Part shown: one piece after another, positions 1 to 12,789 of the stretch
Position numbering within the stretch: position 1 is the stretch's first letter
Layout of the letters: every line of letters begins with the position of its first letter
Assembly: GCF_029962835.1 (NCBI RefSeq)
Contig: NC_080588.1
Span: 46,545,001 to 46,609,000 of the forward strand
DNA: 64,000 nt
Direction of reading: 5' to 3'
Source: Magnolia sinica
Lineage: Eukaryota; Streptophyta; Magnoliopsida; Magnoliales; Magnoliaceae
Position numbers and translations under genes: made by a program
Notes under the pieces: model-generated
Databases searched by the model: none
The model's input: only the letters and a program-made list of their open reading frames with translations
Told to the model about the DNA's origin: nothing

Positions 1-2955
1 CACTGCTGAACGACTGCCGCTCTACAGACCCGCACAGTAAAACGAGCGTATTAGACCTCACTACCTACCTGTGAACAGCCAATCATCAACAAGGCCTGAC
101 AGTAGCGGGCCCATTTCATGAGCTGGTCAGACTCAGCTTAATAATGCCCTCCCTCATAAGCAGATAAGGCCACATCCCTATCCAACTGACTACACCATAG
201 TGGGAGTCACGGCCTAGAGGTGAAGGCCCTCATGCTCTCATGTTTCCAGCCGGTCACGGTGTTGGAGCAGATCCTTGATACCATGGAAGTTTTGAGAATT
301 TCACCCATGGGCATCCTATGAACCCGGTATGCTTAAATATCATTTTCAGTGTCACACGTCCAACCACCCACGAATATTCCGGTGGAGGCAAGGCCCCAAT
401 GAAGCGACGGCGAATGTCGATCATACTATGCAATGTCAGATGCATAAATCACACAAACAGCCATGCATCATACCTAAACATCCAACGTGCTCAAGAGGGA
501 AAAACTCCATCCCTCACAATATCCTGCCCAATGGCATAACCATGACCAATCACATCTCAGCCAAGCATGCATATGATACGGATGAGATTGGGCCATGAAG
601 ATGAATAAGAAATGCCAATGCGATGAAGATGTTCTCCCATTCTCACTAGTAGGGTCTAGGTACTTAGATCGTTTCTCAAAAGGAATGTAACCTCAATGGG
701 GGCCCAATAGCTTGGGGTAGCCCACAAGACTAGATGGATAATGGCATGGGCCTAAATAATAAGAATGGGCCTAGCAATGGTCTATAGTGGACCTTTAACC
801 ACCCATAGAAGCAAGAATGGGCCTAACCAGGGCCTAGAGGGGCACATCAAGGTGGGCATTCAACCACCATTGTCCCCTGAATGCGGCCTAATAATAATCT
901 ACCCAGGATCAAGGCCTGTGGCCCGAGCATCACCATAAGAAGGACATGGGCAATTATATACATATAGATACATCACATGTTGGGCCTCGATAAAGTGGTT
1001 CAAGGCTACACATAATTCATAGTCCCAATAGGGACAATATACATCCAAATCCACATGCAATAATATGGGCCCATAAGGAAGGTTAGGGCCCAAACATAAG
1101 GGCCACCAAGTCCATACATTGTGGTGGGCATAGTGGGCAGCCCATTACTCCAAAACATGGGCGAGAATCGGCCTTACAACCTAGCCCAAGAATTTAGTTA
1201 TTTTGGTGGGCAACCAAGGGCCCAACCACTCATACATTCTAGCCCACTAGCCCAATAGAATACCAGGGAGAATACAGCCTAAGAATCCACTGGGCCAATC
1301 TAAAGGGTTCCAACCCATTTGGGCTTACAAGGAGTCTAAAAATCTGGTTACATATAAATACCCATATAGCCCAAACAAGGTGAGTCTCAACGATGCATTA
1401 ATTAAACCTAAAATTTATGGTGTAAAGGCATGAATCATCCTACAAAATCCTCACCATATGGTGGGTTATACAACACATCTAGGTGGGCCCACAAGGTAGG
1501 CTGGAGGGCTAGCTAAGGCTAGACGCCCCAGCCTTGGTGTCCTTGCCTGATGAGCCACTCCAGGCCGCACCACCAGCAGTACAAGGGCCTGATAGCTCTG
1601 AAATTTTACAAGGTGATACTTTCATAGGTGGGAGATGCCCTCACAAAATTTCAGGATTTTTAAACACCTATAAATGTTTTTCTTAATTTAAATAAAATGG
1701 TCTGTCCAGAAAATCGGACAGACCTAGACGTCCCAACGTGGTGGGCCATTCCGGCCCTTTCCACGGTGTACACAGGGGTCTAATGGCTCCAAAAATTTGT
1801 AGGTGGGTCTTAAAATGGGTAAGCTACCTCTCTGTAAATTTTTATAATTTTTAGGCACCCAAAAATATTTTAATCAATTTCAGAATTCCAACCTGTCCAG
1901 GGTGGAATGCTGCTGGAAAAATAGCTGTCCACTATCCTGAATTTGTGTCATCCAAATGGGTGGGTTCTGGGCCTCCAAAATTCCTGAAATTTAGGTCCAA
2001 GGTCTCACATCAAGCTTAAAACAAGGTGGGACCTATAAATATGGCCCACCTTTCGAGAAAATATTTTTAAAATTTTGTTTTTATGGAACTATGCTGATGG
2101 ACTGTACAGCAGGAATTTCTGGCAGTCCACTATGTTAGGCCACCCTTTTGGATGCCCAAATGGGTTCCATTGGCCCTAAAAGTTTTCAGATAGATCCTAA
2201 CATGGGTGGGGCACCTATATGAAAAATTTTAGAATTTGTGAGGTAGTATAAGTATTTTATTTAAATTCAGAATTACAATCTGTCCAGAATTTCTGCTAAG
2301 TGTAGAATTCTGAATAGATCATGATTGAGCACCCAATCGGGTGGGCCCTGGATGTCTAAAAATTGAGAAAATTAAATTTAAACATTATTTCATATATTTA
2401 GTACAAGTTGGGGTCCACCAAAGTGGCCCACCTGATCAGAAACTATTTTAAAATTTTACATTTCCAAATTACAACCTTGCTGGAATTACAGCAGAAAACC
2501 CAGCAAGTACCCATATTGGCCCACTCTTTTAGGGACCCAAATGAAGTCAATTAGGCCTGGAATTTGTCATGCTTATAGGTGGAATACCCATATTCAAAAA
2601 TCATATTTCACTTGGTATACAATTTCCCACCAAAAGCCCCAAATCCTGTCCTCAAGTCGGCCCAAAAATCTGTTCAGACAGATTTGGACAACATGTAATA
2701 GAAAGAATAAAAATATAAACATTATTTTTCATGGGATTTAACCCCAAGAATTTGTGTGGTGGACCACCCCAGTGGGCCCCACAAATGTCCAGACCTTTCT
2801 CATCATTAAATACCCCTTTCATGTGTCCCATTTAGGTGAATTTTGGGGCCACATGTCTAAGGATGAACCGCTATGGGCGTCTAAGCTCAATGGTTGGTCT
2901 GGATTTTTGTTGGCCTACAAGGTGGGCCATATATGCAAGATCAGAATTCTATCAT
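1..2955 (-). repeat. Truncated L-family LTR (left edge outside window)
   Basis: Noncoding sequence rich in GGCCCA and GTGGGCC. Its first 1.5 kb aligns by eye with 3940-5160 of the complete L-family LTR at 3236-7551: the same order of landmarks, including CCTCACTACC, AGCTGGTCA, TAAGGCCACA and GCATTAATTA. Compared with that copy it starts about 700 bases into the repeat. It ends without the usual TTACA terminus, at an A-run near 2960, so the right end is truncated. The 1500-2950 part has the same style (GTGGGCC phrases, AAAATTT stretches), but I aligned it only loosely. No supported gene lies here; the short open frames are chance. Confidence 0.6.
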
Positions 2956-3235
2956 TAAAAAAAAAACAATAGATCATAATTTGCATATCAAGTTTTTCAA
3001 TGTGCTAAGTGAAAATCAACTTACTTCCTATATGAATACTATTAGTTCATCATGTTAGTCATACTCATCACTTGAAGATCAGTTTGAAACTCAAGTATTG
3101 ATTTCGAACTTACCTCTTTTCCTTCTTTTCCCAGCCTTTGATTTTATATCAACTGTCAATTTTTTATTCATTCTTTTTATTTTTACATTCTTTTCTATAT
3201 TTTTTATTCTTTTTATTCTTTTTCATGAACTCTTT

Positions 3236-6200
3236 TATCATACCCCGGATTCGATGATCGGAACTCCTAAGAATCCCGATAGCCGACTCCAGTGCTGACA
3301 ACCTCCATAGTACCCCATTTTCGGCTCCTAACACCCATTCACCTGGTTCCGATCCTGGGATCCCATGAGGAGGATTTCTATAACATAAGTCCAATCCATA
3401 AGAGCATACCCAAGGTCATAACATAGTAACAACATGAAATAACTACAAGAACACATTAAAAGATCCACTAAGAATTTAAACTTTTCAAGATACATGGCGC
3501 AAAGGGAAATACAAAGTCTATATAAAGGTAACTTCAAAAGGATCAATGGCATGCCCCTGCTCCTGCTCCGCTCTCTGGCTTAAAATCACCTACACGCATC
3601 AATCGTGCATAAGCTTATAGAAAGCTTAGAGGGCGGTATAAGTGTGTGTAATACCAGTGCCGGAATGAAATATCAGAGAATGTAGAAGCTCGGCGTGAAC
3701 CATGAACATTATCAATGCCACTAGCCATACCAAAGCTAAGTTATGACAATCATGAATGCAACAAGTCATAATAAGGCTATGCAAAGAAATACATGAGTAC
3801 TGGGCGCCATACCGAGACAATGCATAAAAAGCCTATAAAGCCAATGCCAATGCAATGCAATACATGCTAGTCTTAATATCAAGTCCACAATCATATACAG
3901 TTCCACCATAAGGAAATCATCGGGGTCAAATACACTACATGCTAATTGTCGTTATCCTGTCCGCGCAGACCAGCAAGCGTAAAAGACCTCACTACCCACT
4001 TGTGGACAGCCAATCACCAACAAGACTCGACGGTACCAGACCCATTTACGAGCTGGTCAAACTCGGCCTAGTATACGCCCTCTTCACCCTGGCGGGTAAG
4101 GCCACACCCCATCTCAATCAACCATGCTACAGTGGGAGTCGCGGCCTGATGGTATAAGGCACTCGGGCACTCATGTTTTCCACTCGGTCTCGGCACTGAG
4201 GCATCTCCTGGTACCATGAAGGTTTAGGAGCTTTCACCCAAGGACATCCTACGTGCCCTAAATGCTTGAGTAACATTTTCGATGTCCAATACGGCTATTC
4301 ATGATACTCCTGTGAAGGCTACAGCCCTGATGAAGCAAGAGCGAATATAAAGCATGTAATGAAATACGAATGTATGAATCACGCATACCAGTCATGCATC
4401 AGCTCCAAGCATCCAACATGCTCAAGAGGGGAACTCCATCCCTCTGGGAAACCATCATTTCTACCCAATGGCACAACCATGACCACACACACACAATGCC
4501 AACCAAGCACACAATGATGTATATGGGTCATGAAGATGAACAAGATGCATCATGCGGCAATGTGCGATGTCGTATGCTCCCCCTATCCAAGTGGGGACTA
4601 AGTCTAGGTACTTAGACAAATTCTCTTATGGGGCCTAATAGTCTGGGGTAGCCCACAAGGCTAAGGAAGGACAATGACATGGGCTTAAATAAATGAAACA
4701 GACCTAGCAAAGGTCTATAGTGGACCTTTAACCACTCATAGAGGCAAGTGGGCCTACCTTAGGGCCACAAATGTGGACATTCAACCACTATTTATCGTAA
4801 GAAGGTAGCCTAAACAATAATCTTTCACGCATCAAGGCCCAAGGCCCACACATCACCATAAATAAGAGAAGGGCGACCATAAAATTCTACATACATACCA
4901 TATTGGGCCTCAAATAGATGGCCCACGGCCTACTCAAACATGGGTCCAAGAGTCCACCAGGCCTAGCAAGAAGGTTCCAGCCCATTTGGGCCAAAAGAGT
5001 CCAATAATCTAACTACATACATGGTCCCAAATAGCCCAATCTATGGTAGGCCTCAAGGGTGCATTAATTAAGCCCAAATTTAGGGATTAAGGGCATGAAT
5101 TAATCCCTCCAAGGTCCTCACAGTGTGGCGGGCCCCACTCCTTAAATTCTCAGCCCAAAGGCAATGTACATTTACAATATATTGCTGGATTTTTGTTTCA
5201 CCGGTTTTTATGGGCCTGTTGGACCCTAGAAAATGGTCCATCTGATTGGAGTAAGGATCTAGAGTGGTCCAACATCAGATATAGGGGCCCCACCATATAG
5301 GGAACACCCTAAATACATCAGAAATAGGTGGACTACACTACTGGACCAAAGGTCCATCAGCAGTCCCACCATGGGCGTCCCACATGGGCCTGGGCGTCCC
5401 AATGGGCTGGACGCCCAGTCCTACATGAATTCATACGGTGGGCCCCACCTTGGAAAGCTCTACACCAAGGTGGGACACATACAATAGGGCCTCAAAATGA
5501 ATGGCCATATGGATAAAACACACATCATGGTGGGCCACAAAATAGGTGGGACAGCCTGCCTTGTTGGACGTCCCTACCATGGGCGTCTAGCCAGGTGGGC
5601 TGGTCCAACCATCATATCCAGAAAACCAGCGGCCCGATTGGCATGAAACTTGGTAGGTGGGTCCTAGCAAGGGTGGGCCACCTCTGAAATAAATTTCAGA
5701 ATTTTACAAGTATGAGAAATATTTTTAAATTAAATGGCAACTAAATATACTGCAGAAATCTGGTTGCTACAGAATTCTAATTGTCCCTATGTTTGGGACT
5801 TTATGGAGTGGGCCTAGACCTATCTAAACCCTTGGAAAAATTGTAGGAAGGGTGGTTCTACATCTGGACAACAAGTGGGGTCCTCTGGGGTGGCCCACTT
5901 CTTTCAGAAAGTTAGGTAAACATAGTAATTTCTGTCATACAGTATTGCTGAACTGTCCAGAAAATTCTGGACAATTAGCCATTTTTGGCCTAACCCATGG
6001 GCCTCAATCATGGGAGATAGGGTGCGGGTCTCATACCACATCAAAGTGGGGTCCACACGCTACAAAACTCCTAAAGAAATTTAGGGTAAAAGGGGTCTAG
6101 AAATAGATCTAAACATCAACCCAAAACACATACTCCAACTGGGCTGAAATCTGGACAGCAGCATGTGCTGTCCATATTTTGGTCCATACAATATAATCAA

Positions 6201-7031
6201 AGGGCCCATAACCCTGATTCAACATGTGGGGTCCACCTTGATATGTTAACAAAATTCTAGGCCCATAATTTCACCCAAATCTCCATGAAAAGTGTGATTT
6301 GGAGGTCACCCAAACCATGCATGCATGGTTGGGCCTGGACGTCTAATCAATTGGGCTTGGACATCCACCTTGCTTGGGGCCTGGGAGGTTGTTGACCTAC
6401 TTTGGTGGGCCACACCTCATCAGCATAAATAGAAGAAAATACAGAGAAATGGGAGAGAAAAGGAGCAAGAATTGGCTATAGGTGGGTGGTCCCGCCATTG
6501 ATGGGCCACCCGCACACAATCCACACCATCATGATTCATATGAGTTACATGCATGGCAAGATACATTAAAATAAATTGTTAGATGATAGGGGTTTCTTCC
6601 CTACATGCATGCAAAGGCCTAGATGGCCCATGAAATGTAAGAAATAAGAGGAAATCATCATGGTGGGTCCATAGAAAATGGCCCACCATGGAATGGATTA
6701 TGTAGGATGTAGGCCCTTAGCCTTCATCTTAGGAGCCATGTAGGGCCTCCACCATGGATTGGTGGGCCTTACATGCTTCCATGCATGTAGAAGAAAGAAG
6801 AGAAGAAACGAAAGAAGAAGAAGAGGTGAAGAATGTTGATAAAGCACCCACCTTGAAGAGATGACTCCAAAACTCAAGATCTAGGTTCTATTCTTCAAAA
6901 GGGATGTGTTTGAAGCTTGGAGATGGGTTCTTAGTGGTTAGATGGTCGGGGAGAGAAGGAAATAAAGGGTATTCAATTAGGAAAAGAGGAGTGGGACATC
7001 CATTGCTAAGGAGGGTGAGAATGAGAAATGA

Positions 7032-7071
<40 letters not shown>

Positions 7072-7551
7072 GTATAGGGAAGCAATGATTTCTCTTGCTA
7101 GAAAAGAGAGAAACCCCATGATGAGTCTTGGGGGTGGTAACCAAGGCTAATGATAGCCTCTCTAGCTAGCTTCTCTAGCCTAGGTTAGGTTAGGTAGGGT
7201 TACGTAAGGTTAGGTGTGTAGGTTCCCTAGAAAGGAGCACCTGGTGGGACCCACCATGAAAAAACGTGTGGGCCCCTATCAGGTGGGCCTCATGCATGAT
7301 GAGTGGTCAAGAATTGACAGCTCAATAACACAAGACGCACTTGTTGGATTCACACACGAGACATGGCGTTGGAACCACGGCGCCGATGCGGTCGTAATGA
7401 CATAGGTTTCGAGTCGATCCGAGTCGGGTCTACGTGAACGGACTTAAGGATAACCGCAAATACTATCTGTAAGTTGCGGGTCACTGGGATTCGACCGGTA
7501 GGACCGCGGGACCTAAGGGAATGGAATGTATACTTGGGGTAGGGTCTTACA
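3236..7551 (-). mobile_element. Solo LTR, L family (4.3 kb)
   Basis: A 4316-base element without coding capacity, flanked by a perfect 5-base TSD, TCTTT (3231-3235 and 7552-7556). In its own orientation (minus) it begins TGTAAGACCC. Its far end reads TATCATACCCC on the + strand, where sister copies have TGTCACACCC, so two C/G-to-T/A changes have decayed the terminus. It matches the L copies at 28814-44262 and 17193-26797 in both end regions. The middle is packed with GGCCCA/TGGGCC motifs. A (GA)n run lies at 7036-7068. It sits in the 3' noncoding tail of the Athila-like element. The missing internal region plus the TSD indicate loss of the body by LTR-LTR recombination. Confidence 0.85.
7036..7068. 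repeat. (GA)n microsatellite
   Basis: Uninterrupted AG dinucleotide run inside the L-family solo LTR. The other L copies have GA/CT-rich tracts at the corresponding place (17688-17706, 20162-20176, 32117-32138), so this is a length-variable part of the LTR. Confidence 0.95.
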
Positions 7552-7556
7552 TCTTT

Positions 7557-8290
7557 GTCAATCTCTTATTTTTTTAACTGGTTCTTTTCTTCTTTTGAGG
7601 TGGATAAAATTCTCCAGACTCGATTCTCACCATATATCAATGATTCACATACTAACAATCAGAACTTCTATCATGTCTTATAAAAGACAAATTAAATGTG
7701 TCTTGTGATTTAGATTAACATGATATTCAAACTATTTCTTAATTAATTGAGCACAAGAACTTAGGTGATAGATTACTTAGTTGATCAAACTCCAACAATC
7801 CAAAATTCAATCTCTATTTTTATCATACCTAACGCATTCTTAAGTACACAATTCATCACTTCCCAAACAGATTTCTTGAAACATTGAAAATTTTTAAAAT
7901 TAACTGAGAAAATACTGATTAGTTCACCTAATCCCCCATCCCTAACCGAAAAATCTACATTGTCCTTAATGTAAAAGAAATAAGCATGTAATGCAAAAGA
8001 GGCAATGAAAAGAGAAGGGAAGTGATGGAGGGTAATACCTAAAGAATGAATTTTGAGGCTTTTCGAATGGTATCAGTGTGAAGATGGGTTAGCACAAGAA
8101 TTAAACCAACAAAAAGCAAACTTTCCTAAACAGTGGAAAGCAAACTATCCTAAACAACGGAAAGCAAACTATCCTAATCCTAAATCATATGAAAGCAAAT
8201 AAATCTACCTATACCTCCATTAAACTAGAAGGTCAATCCTGGTAAACAGGGTCAATCAGAGGTATTGACATGTCCTCTTAATTAAATTTT
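7557..8290 (-). other. Athila copy 1: 3' noncoding tail next to integrase
   Basis: AT-rich sequence between the end of the integrase remnant and the inserted solo LTR. Phrases such as GTGTCTTG and ACATTGTCC...ATGTAAAAGAA recur at 35090-35370 in Athila copy 2, which identifies it. A 25-base unit containing GGAAAGCAAACT is repeated about three times at 8108-8175. The element's continuation on the other side of the solo LTR is 2956-3235. No gene is seen. Confidence 0.7.
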
Positions 8291-8296
8291 TTAACA

Positions 8297-9330
8297 AATG
8301 GCTTTAAACGATGTCTATTTACTTTGAATTTATTGTCAATGTTTCGATTCCGAATTTCGATAGCCCCATGAGGATAAACATTAGTAATAGTGAAAGGGTC
8401 GATCCAACGAGATCGGAGTTTACTCGAAAGAAGGTGTAATCAAGAATTATACAAAAGGACTTTCTGACCTGGTGTGAATGATTTCTGAAGAATGCGTTAG
8501 TCATGAAACACCTTCATCTTGTCCTTATAAATTATCGAGTTCTCATACGCATCATTCCAGATTTCTTCCAGTTCATTTAACCAACGTTCGCGTAGTGAGC
8601 CAGTGTTGTCTAAATTGAAGTTCAGATTTTTAATCGCCCAGTAGGCCCTATGTTCCAACTCCACAAGCAAGTGGCAAGCCTTCCCATAAACAAGTCTAAA
8701 GGGAGACATTCCAATAGGAATCGTAAATGCAGTACAATAAGCCCATAAAGCATCGGTCAATCAGATTAACTAGTCCTTACGGTCAGGGTTAACCCTTTTT
8801 TTTTTCAAAATATGTTTAATTTCCCTATTAGAAATTTTGGCTTGCCTACTTGTTTATGGGTGGTATGGAGTTCTCACTTTGTGGGAGATGTCATATTTCT
8901 TCATTAAGTTTACAAATGGCCTATTACAGAAATGTGAACCTCCATCACTAATGATGGCCTGAGGCATTCCGAACTGGGAAAGGATGTTCTCTTTTAAACA
9001 CTTAATGACCGTTTGATGATCATTGTTCCGGCACTGGATCGCTTCGACCCATTTAGTGACATAGTCTACCGCTACAAAATACACAAATTTCCAAAAGATT
9101 GAAGGAATGGTCCCATGAAATCCATGCCCCAGCAATCAAATGCTTCAATAATTAGAATGGGGTTCAAAGGCATTATATTTCGATGGGACAATGCTCTTAA
9201 TTTCTAACAACACTCATGAGCTTTGTAAAATCATGAGTGTCCTTGACCATAATGGGCCAATAAAAGCCACACTGCAGAATTTTAGCCTAGTCTTTTTAGC
9301 AAAAAAGTGACCATCACAGGCCTAAGAATG
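8297..9330 (-). pseudogene. Athila copy 1 integrase remnant
   Basis: Pieces of a retroviral-type integrase lie in several frames. At 8854-9135 the core reads YVTKWVEAIQCRNNDHQT and continues to ISDGGSHFCNRPF, which carries the second catalytic Asp. At 8497-8760, [15 protein letters not shown] sequence is followed by [13 protein letters not shown], the segment after the catalytic Glu. At 8319-8504 there are C-terminal domain fragments. Copy 2 (35555-36640) has the same order with fewer breaks. Stops and frameshifts separate the pieces, so this is a dead gene. Integrase would insert the element's cDNA into nuclear DNA; chromodomain sequence is absent, as expected for Athila. Confidence 0.85.
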
Positions 9331-9399
9331 GCAGAAGGAGATAATACTTTGGTGTTTATTATCTGGCACACATCTCCTTAAGATTTGGTTTAGACAATA

Positions 9400-11167
9400 T
9401 TTAAATAAATACGGATCATCTCAGAAGAATTTATGTACCTCGGTGAAAAATTTATTCTTATCTTACGCAGTCCAATTCCAATGTGTCGGCATGAAACCTG
9501 TGGCAAGATAATTAGCAATATCTATAAACCAAGGTGAATGGGAGACTTTAAATAGTTATTCATCAGGGAACATGTCATTTATATTCGTCATCTCAAGGGA
9601 ATTAGAGAGGTCAAGGTGGGAAAGATGGTCAGCCACTACGTTCTCTACTCCCTTCTTATCTTTTATTTCCAAATCAAATTCTTGGAGTAGGAGGATCCAT
9701 CTTATCAAGCGGAGCTTAGCATCATTCTTAGAAAGAAGATACTTGAGCGCCGCATGATCTATGTAGATGATAATCTTGAATCGATCAAGTAAGACCTAAA
9801 TTTTTCCAAAGCGAATACTACAGCTAAGAGTTCCTTCTTCGTAGTTCAGTAATTCACTTGTGCAAGATTTAGAGTTCTACTTGCGTATTATATAACATAG
9901 GGCTTCTTCTCTTTTCTTTGGCCTAACACTGCCCCAAGAGCATAATCGGACGCATCACACATTATTTCAAAAGGAATGCTCCAGTCAAGTTGCTGTATGA
10001 TAGGTGCAGTGGTTAACATGCCCTTAAGCTTAGAAAAAGCTTCCTGCCATTGCTCAATCCACTTGTATGGTAAATCCTTCTGAAGTAGATTGCTTAAAGG
10101 ACGATAGAGGTAACTAAAGTCCTTTATGAATCTCTTGTAAAATTCGACGTGTCTTAAAAAGGATCGTACGTCTCGTATGTTCTTGGGTGGACGTAAGGTA
10201 AAGATAAGATTAATCTTAGCCTTATTTACCTCAATTCTTTTAGACGAGATGATATGTTAAAGGACAATCCCTTTACGAACCATGAAATGGTACTTCTCCC
10301 AATTTAGTACCAAATTCTTTTCCTCACATCGCTTCAGTATACGTTTAAGATTCTCTAAACAATTGCTGAAGGATAGACCAAAGACAAAGAAGTCATTCAT
10401 GAAAACCTTTAAATATTACCCCACCATGTCAGAAAAAAAACTCATCATACATCGCTGAAAAGTGGCGGGGGCATTACACAATCCAAATGGCATCCTTTGG
10501 TAAGCAAATGTGCTAAAGGGACATGTGAATGTGGTCTTTTCCTAATCTTTAGATACTATATCTAGTTCTAGCCAGAATATCTGTCAAGGAAACAGTAATA
10601 GGAATGACCAGCTAGCCTTTCCAAGATTTGATCAATAAAGGGCAAAGGAAAGTAGTCCTTCCTTATTACGGTATTCAATTTCTTGTAGTCAATGCACATT
10701 CTCCAACCAATAGTAACTTTAGTTAGTACAAGTTCATTGTCGACATTGGATATGATAGTGCTTCCAGACTTCTTAAGAACCACTTGAGTTGGACTCACCC
10801 ATTGGTTATCGGATATAGGATATATGATACCCACATCGAATAGCTTAAGAACCTTGGCCTTAACCACTTCCTTCACGTTTGGATTTAATCTACGTTGTGG
10901 TTGCCGGAAGGTTTTTGCATTATCCTCCAAATAAATGCGGAGAATACAAATTGAAAAGTCAATTCCCTTGAGGTCTGCAATCGACCATCCAAAGGCTCCT
11001 TTGTACTCAATGAGAGTAAAAATAAGCATACTCTCTTGTTCTTGCTCAAGGTGGGAAGAAATCACCACTGGATATGTCTCATCTTGACCTAAATAGACAT
11101 ATTTCAAATCAGAGGGTAAAAGTTTTATGTTAAGCTTCGATGCCTTGAGCTTAGACAGTAGAGGCAT
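9400..11167 (-). pseudogene. Athila copy 1 reverse transcriptase-RNase H remnant
   Basis: The best open piece (10568-11167) contains the RT N-terminus: RRLNPNVKEVVKAKVLKLFD, then WVSPTQVVLKKSG and MCIDYKKLNTVIRKDYFPLP. The palm continues downstream with stops and frameshifts. The YxDD position near 10395-10410 translates as FMND, with Asn replacing the first catalytic Asp. RNase H and connection fragments run down to about 9480 (GAVLGQRK-like, then LNPAQVNY-like). The frame is broken repeatedly, so it is inactive. The reading order agrees with Athila copy 2 at 36700-38520. Confidence 0.85.
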
Positions 11168-11176
11168 TATATCCGT

Positions 11177-11481
11177 TTAGGGTAATTGTTCAAATTGTGG
11201 CCTCCACCAATTAACTTCAAATACCGGCACAGTATCAAGCATGACACCTGTATCCCTAATCATATCATCATCTAAATTATGGGAGTGGGCCAAGCACATC
11301 CCTAGAGGGTCAGAGGATAAGGTCATTAGAGTTATATCTTCCACAAAAGAATCAATCAAGTTAACATTGTAGGCATCGTCATCATCATCTGTCTGTTTAC
11401 TCATATTGAAAAAGATATTGAGCTCCAATGTCATATTCCCAAAAGACAAATTCATGACTCCATTCTTACAATTGATGATTG
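11177..11481 (-). pseudogene. Athila copy 1 protease-RT linker remnant
   Basis: A 92-residue open piece including MTLELNIFFNMSKQTDDDDD and FVEDITLMTLSSDPL. The homologous stretch in copy 2 (38609-39007) reads MTFELNIFFN and DSFVEDTTPLTLSSDPL, so this is the region between protease and RT. A small gypsy element splits it at 11487; the other half resumes at 14126, where both flanks together give the continuous sequence seen at 38790-38830 in copy 2. Confidence 0.8.
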
Positions 11482-11486
11482 CATTT

Positions 11487-12147
11487 TAAAGTAGAACCTG
11501 TCACAGACACGTTCCTAGCATGGTTGAGCCAAAAGAAGATGGACCGTGAATTGACTATAACTTTTGATCCGGGTATCGTTACGGGGCGCACAACCTATCA
11601 ATCTTTACTGAAATGGGCCATCCGAGGTGAACTGACCCACAAAGTGGGTCGCATCTGTCCATTTCGTCAAAAAAGGCGCGCTTTCAGCTCAAAAATGAAT
11701 TTTTAGGAAAATTTTACTATTTTTAGTAATTCCGATTTTTTTAAGTATTTTTAGAGCTTTAGATTTTCTTTCCTTTTAGAAATAACTTTTAGTTATACTA
11801 GGACTCTTCTAGAGAAAGTTTATTTGTAATTTTTATTTTTAGAAATTAGGCCTTAGAAGAGTTTTATTAGAATTAGGATTTTTATTAGAGTTAGAATTTT
11901 GCTATTTTTGGTAATTACGAATTTTAGTTTATTTTTTTCCTATATTAATGGTGTAAGGAGACACATTAGGGAATTATCAATTATTCATCAATCAATTTCG
12001 AATTTATTAGAATTTATTTCTATTTTCTGCTTTCTTTCCTCGTGGATTCGAGAAGTCTCTGTGAGGAGTCCAGAGAAGTTCCGTGGATTCGGAATAGTTA
12101 TCCTCTTGAGGAAGACGGTGCTCGACCTCACGTCCTCCCCTGCGTCA
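11487..12147 (+). repeat. 5' LTR of small gypsy element
   Basis: Direct repeat of 13463-14120. It ends CCCTGCGTCA just before the PBS. The 5' terminus is TAAAGTAGAACC where the 3' LTR has TGTAGAACC, a small terminal change. The rest carries a few substitutions and homopolymer length differences. The centre is rich in TTTTTAGAA-type T-rich repeats. Confidence 0.9.
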
Positions 12148-12150
12148 GTT

Positions 12151-12168
12151 TGGTATCAAAGCGAGGTT
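12151..12168 (+). other. Primer-binding site (tRNA-iMet type)
   Basis: TGGTATCAAAGCGAGGTT lies three bases after the 5' LTR end. It matches the plant initiator-Met tRNA 3' complement TGGTATCAGAGC with one mismatch. It would prime minus-strand cDNA synthesis. Confidence 0.85.
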
Positions 12169-12181
12169 TCTCCTCGGATTG

Positions 12182-12781
12182 ATGGCTTCTAACGACGGGT
12201 CGGGCAACAATCCCATGGGCGGTGCTCCAGGGAATTTACCTTTAACGGCGGCAGCTTTCGAAGCAGCACGGCGAGAGAATCGGCAAGCTATGCAAGGGCT
12301 GCAGGCTTCCATCGATCGCATGGCGGATCGTTTGGCGGAGGCCCTAGGGCAACTCCGTGTTCATGGTGGTGATCCACCATCAACAATTGCTAGAATTCGT
12401 AATCATATTGATCGTAGGGCGACGCTATCAGTGAACCACAGGATCACTCCTGATAAAGTGAGATCTAGCGACATGATTTTACAGCATCCTAGACGAGCCA
12501 TTGATCAGATGGATCGGATGGACCAAGAATTCAAGATGAAAGTCGATCTTCCTAGTTTTAATGGTCAACTCTACTTCAAGGACTTCCTCGATTGGTTGCT
12601 TAAAGTCGAACGTTTCTTCGACTACATGAACATAATGGAAGAAAAGAAAGTTAAACTCGTGGCTTACAAGTTGACAGGCAGAGCTTCAGATTGGTATGAA
12701 CAACTTCAATTCGAGCGGATGAGACAGATGAAGGCACCAATCCGCATGTGGTCGCGGATGAAGAAGTTATTATGCATGTGA
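12182..12781 (+). CDS. gag (N-terminal and capsid part) of small gypsy element
   Basis: A 199-residue open frame from the first ATG after the PBS. A Gly/Ala-rich start (MASNDGSGNNPMGGAPGNLP) leads into a helical stretch (AAFEAARRENRQAMQG), then the capsid signature of plant chromovirus gag: LPSFNGQLYFKDFLDWL, VERFFDYMNIMEEKKVKLVA and YKLTGRASDWYEQL. It stops at RMKKLLCM, where the zinc knuckle and all later gag should follow. The frame is thus a truncated gag of a Ty3/gypsy element and still looks translatable. Gag would form the particle that packages element RNA. Confidence 0.85.
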   Translation: MASNDGSGNNPMGGAPGNLPLTAAAFEAARRENRQAMQGLQASIDRMADRLAEALGQLRVHGGDPPSTIARIRNHIDRRATLSVNHRITPDKVRSSDMILQHPRRAIDQMDRMDQEFKMKVDLPSFNGQLYFKDFLDWLLKVERFFDYMNIMEEKKVKLVAYKLTGRASDWYEQLQFERMRQMKAPIRMWSRMKKLLCM

Positions 12782-12789
12782 TTCCTCTC

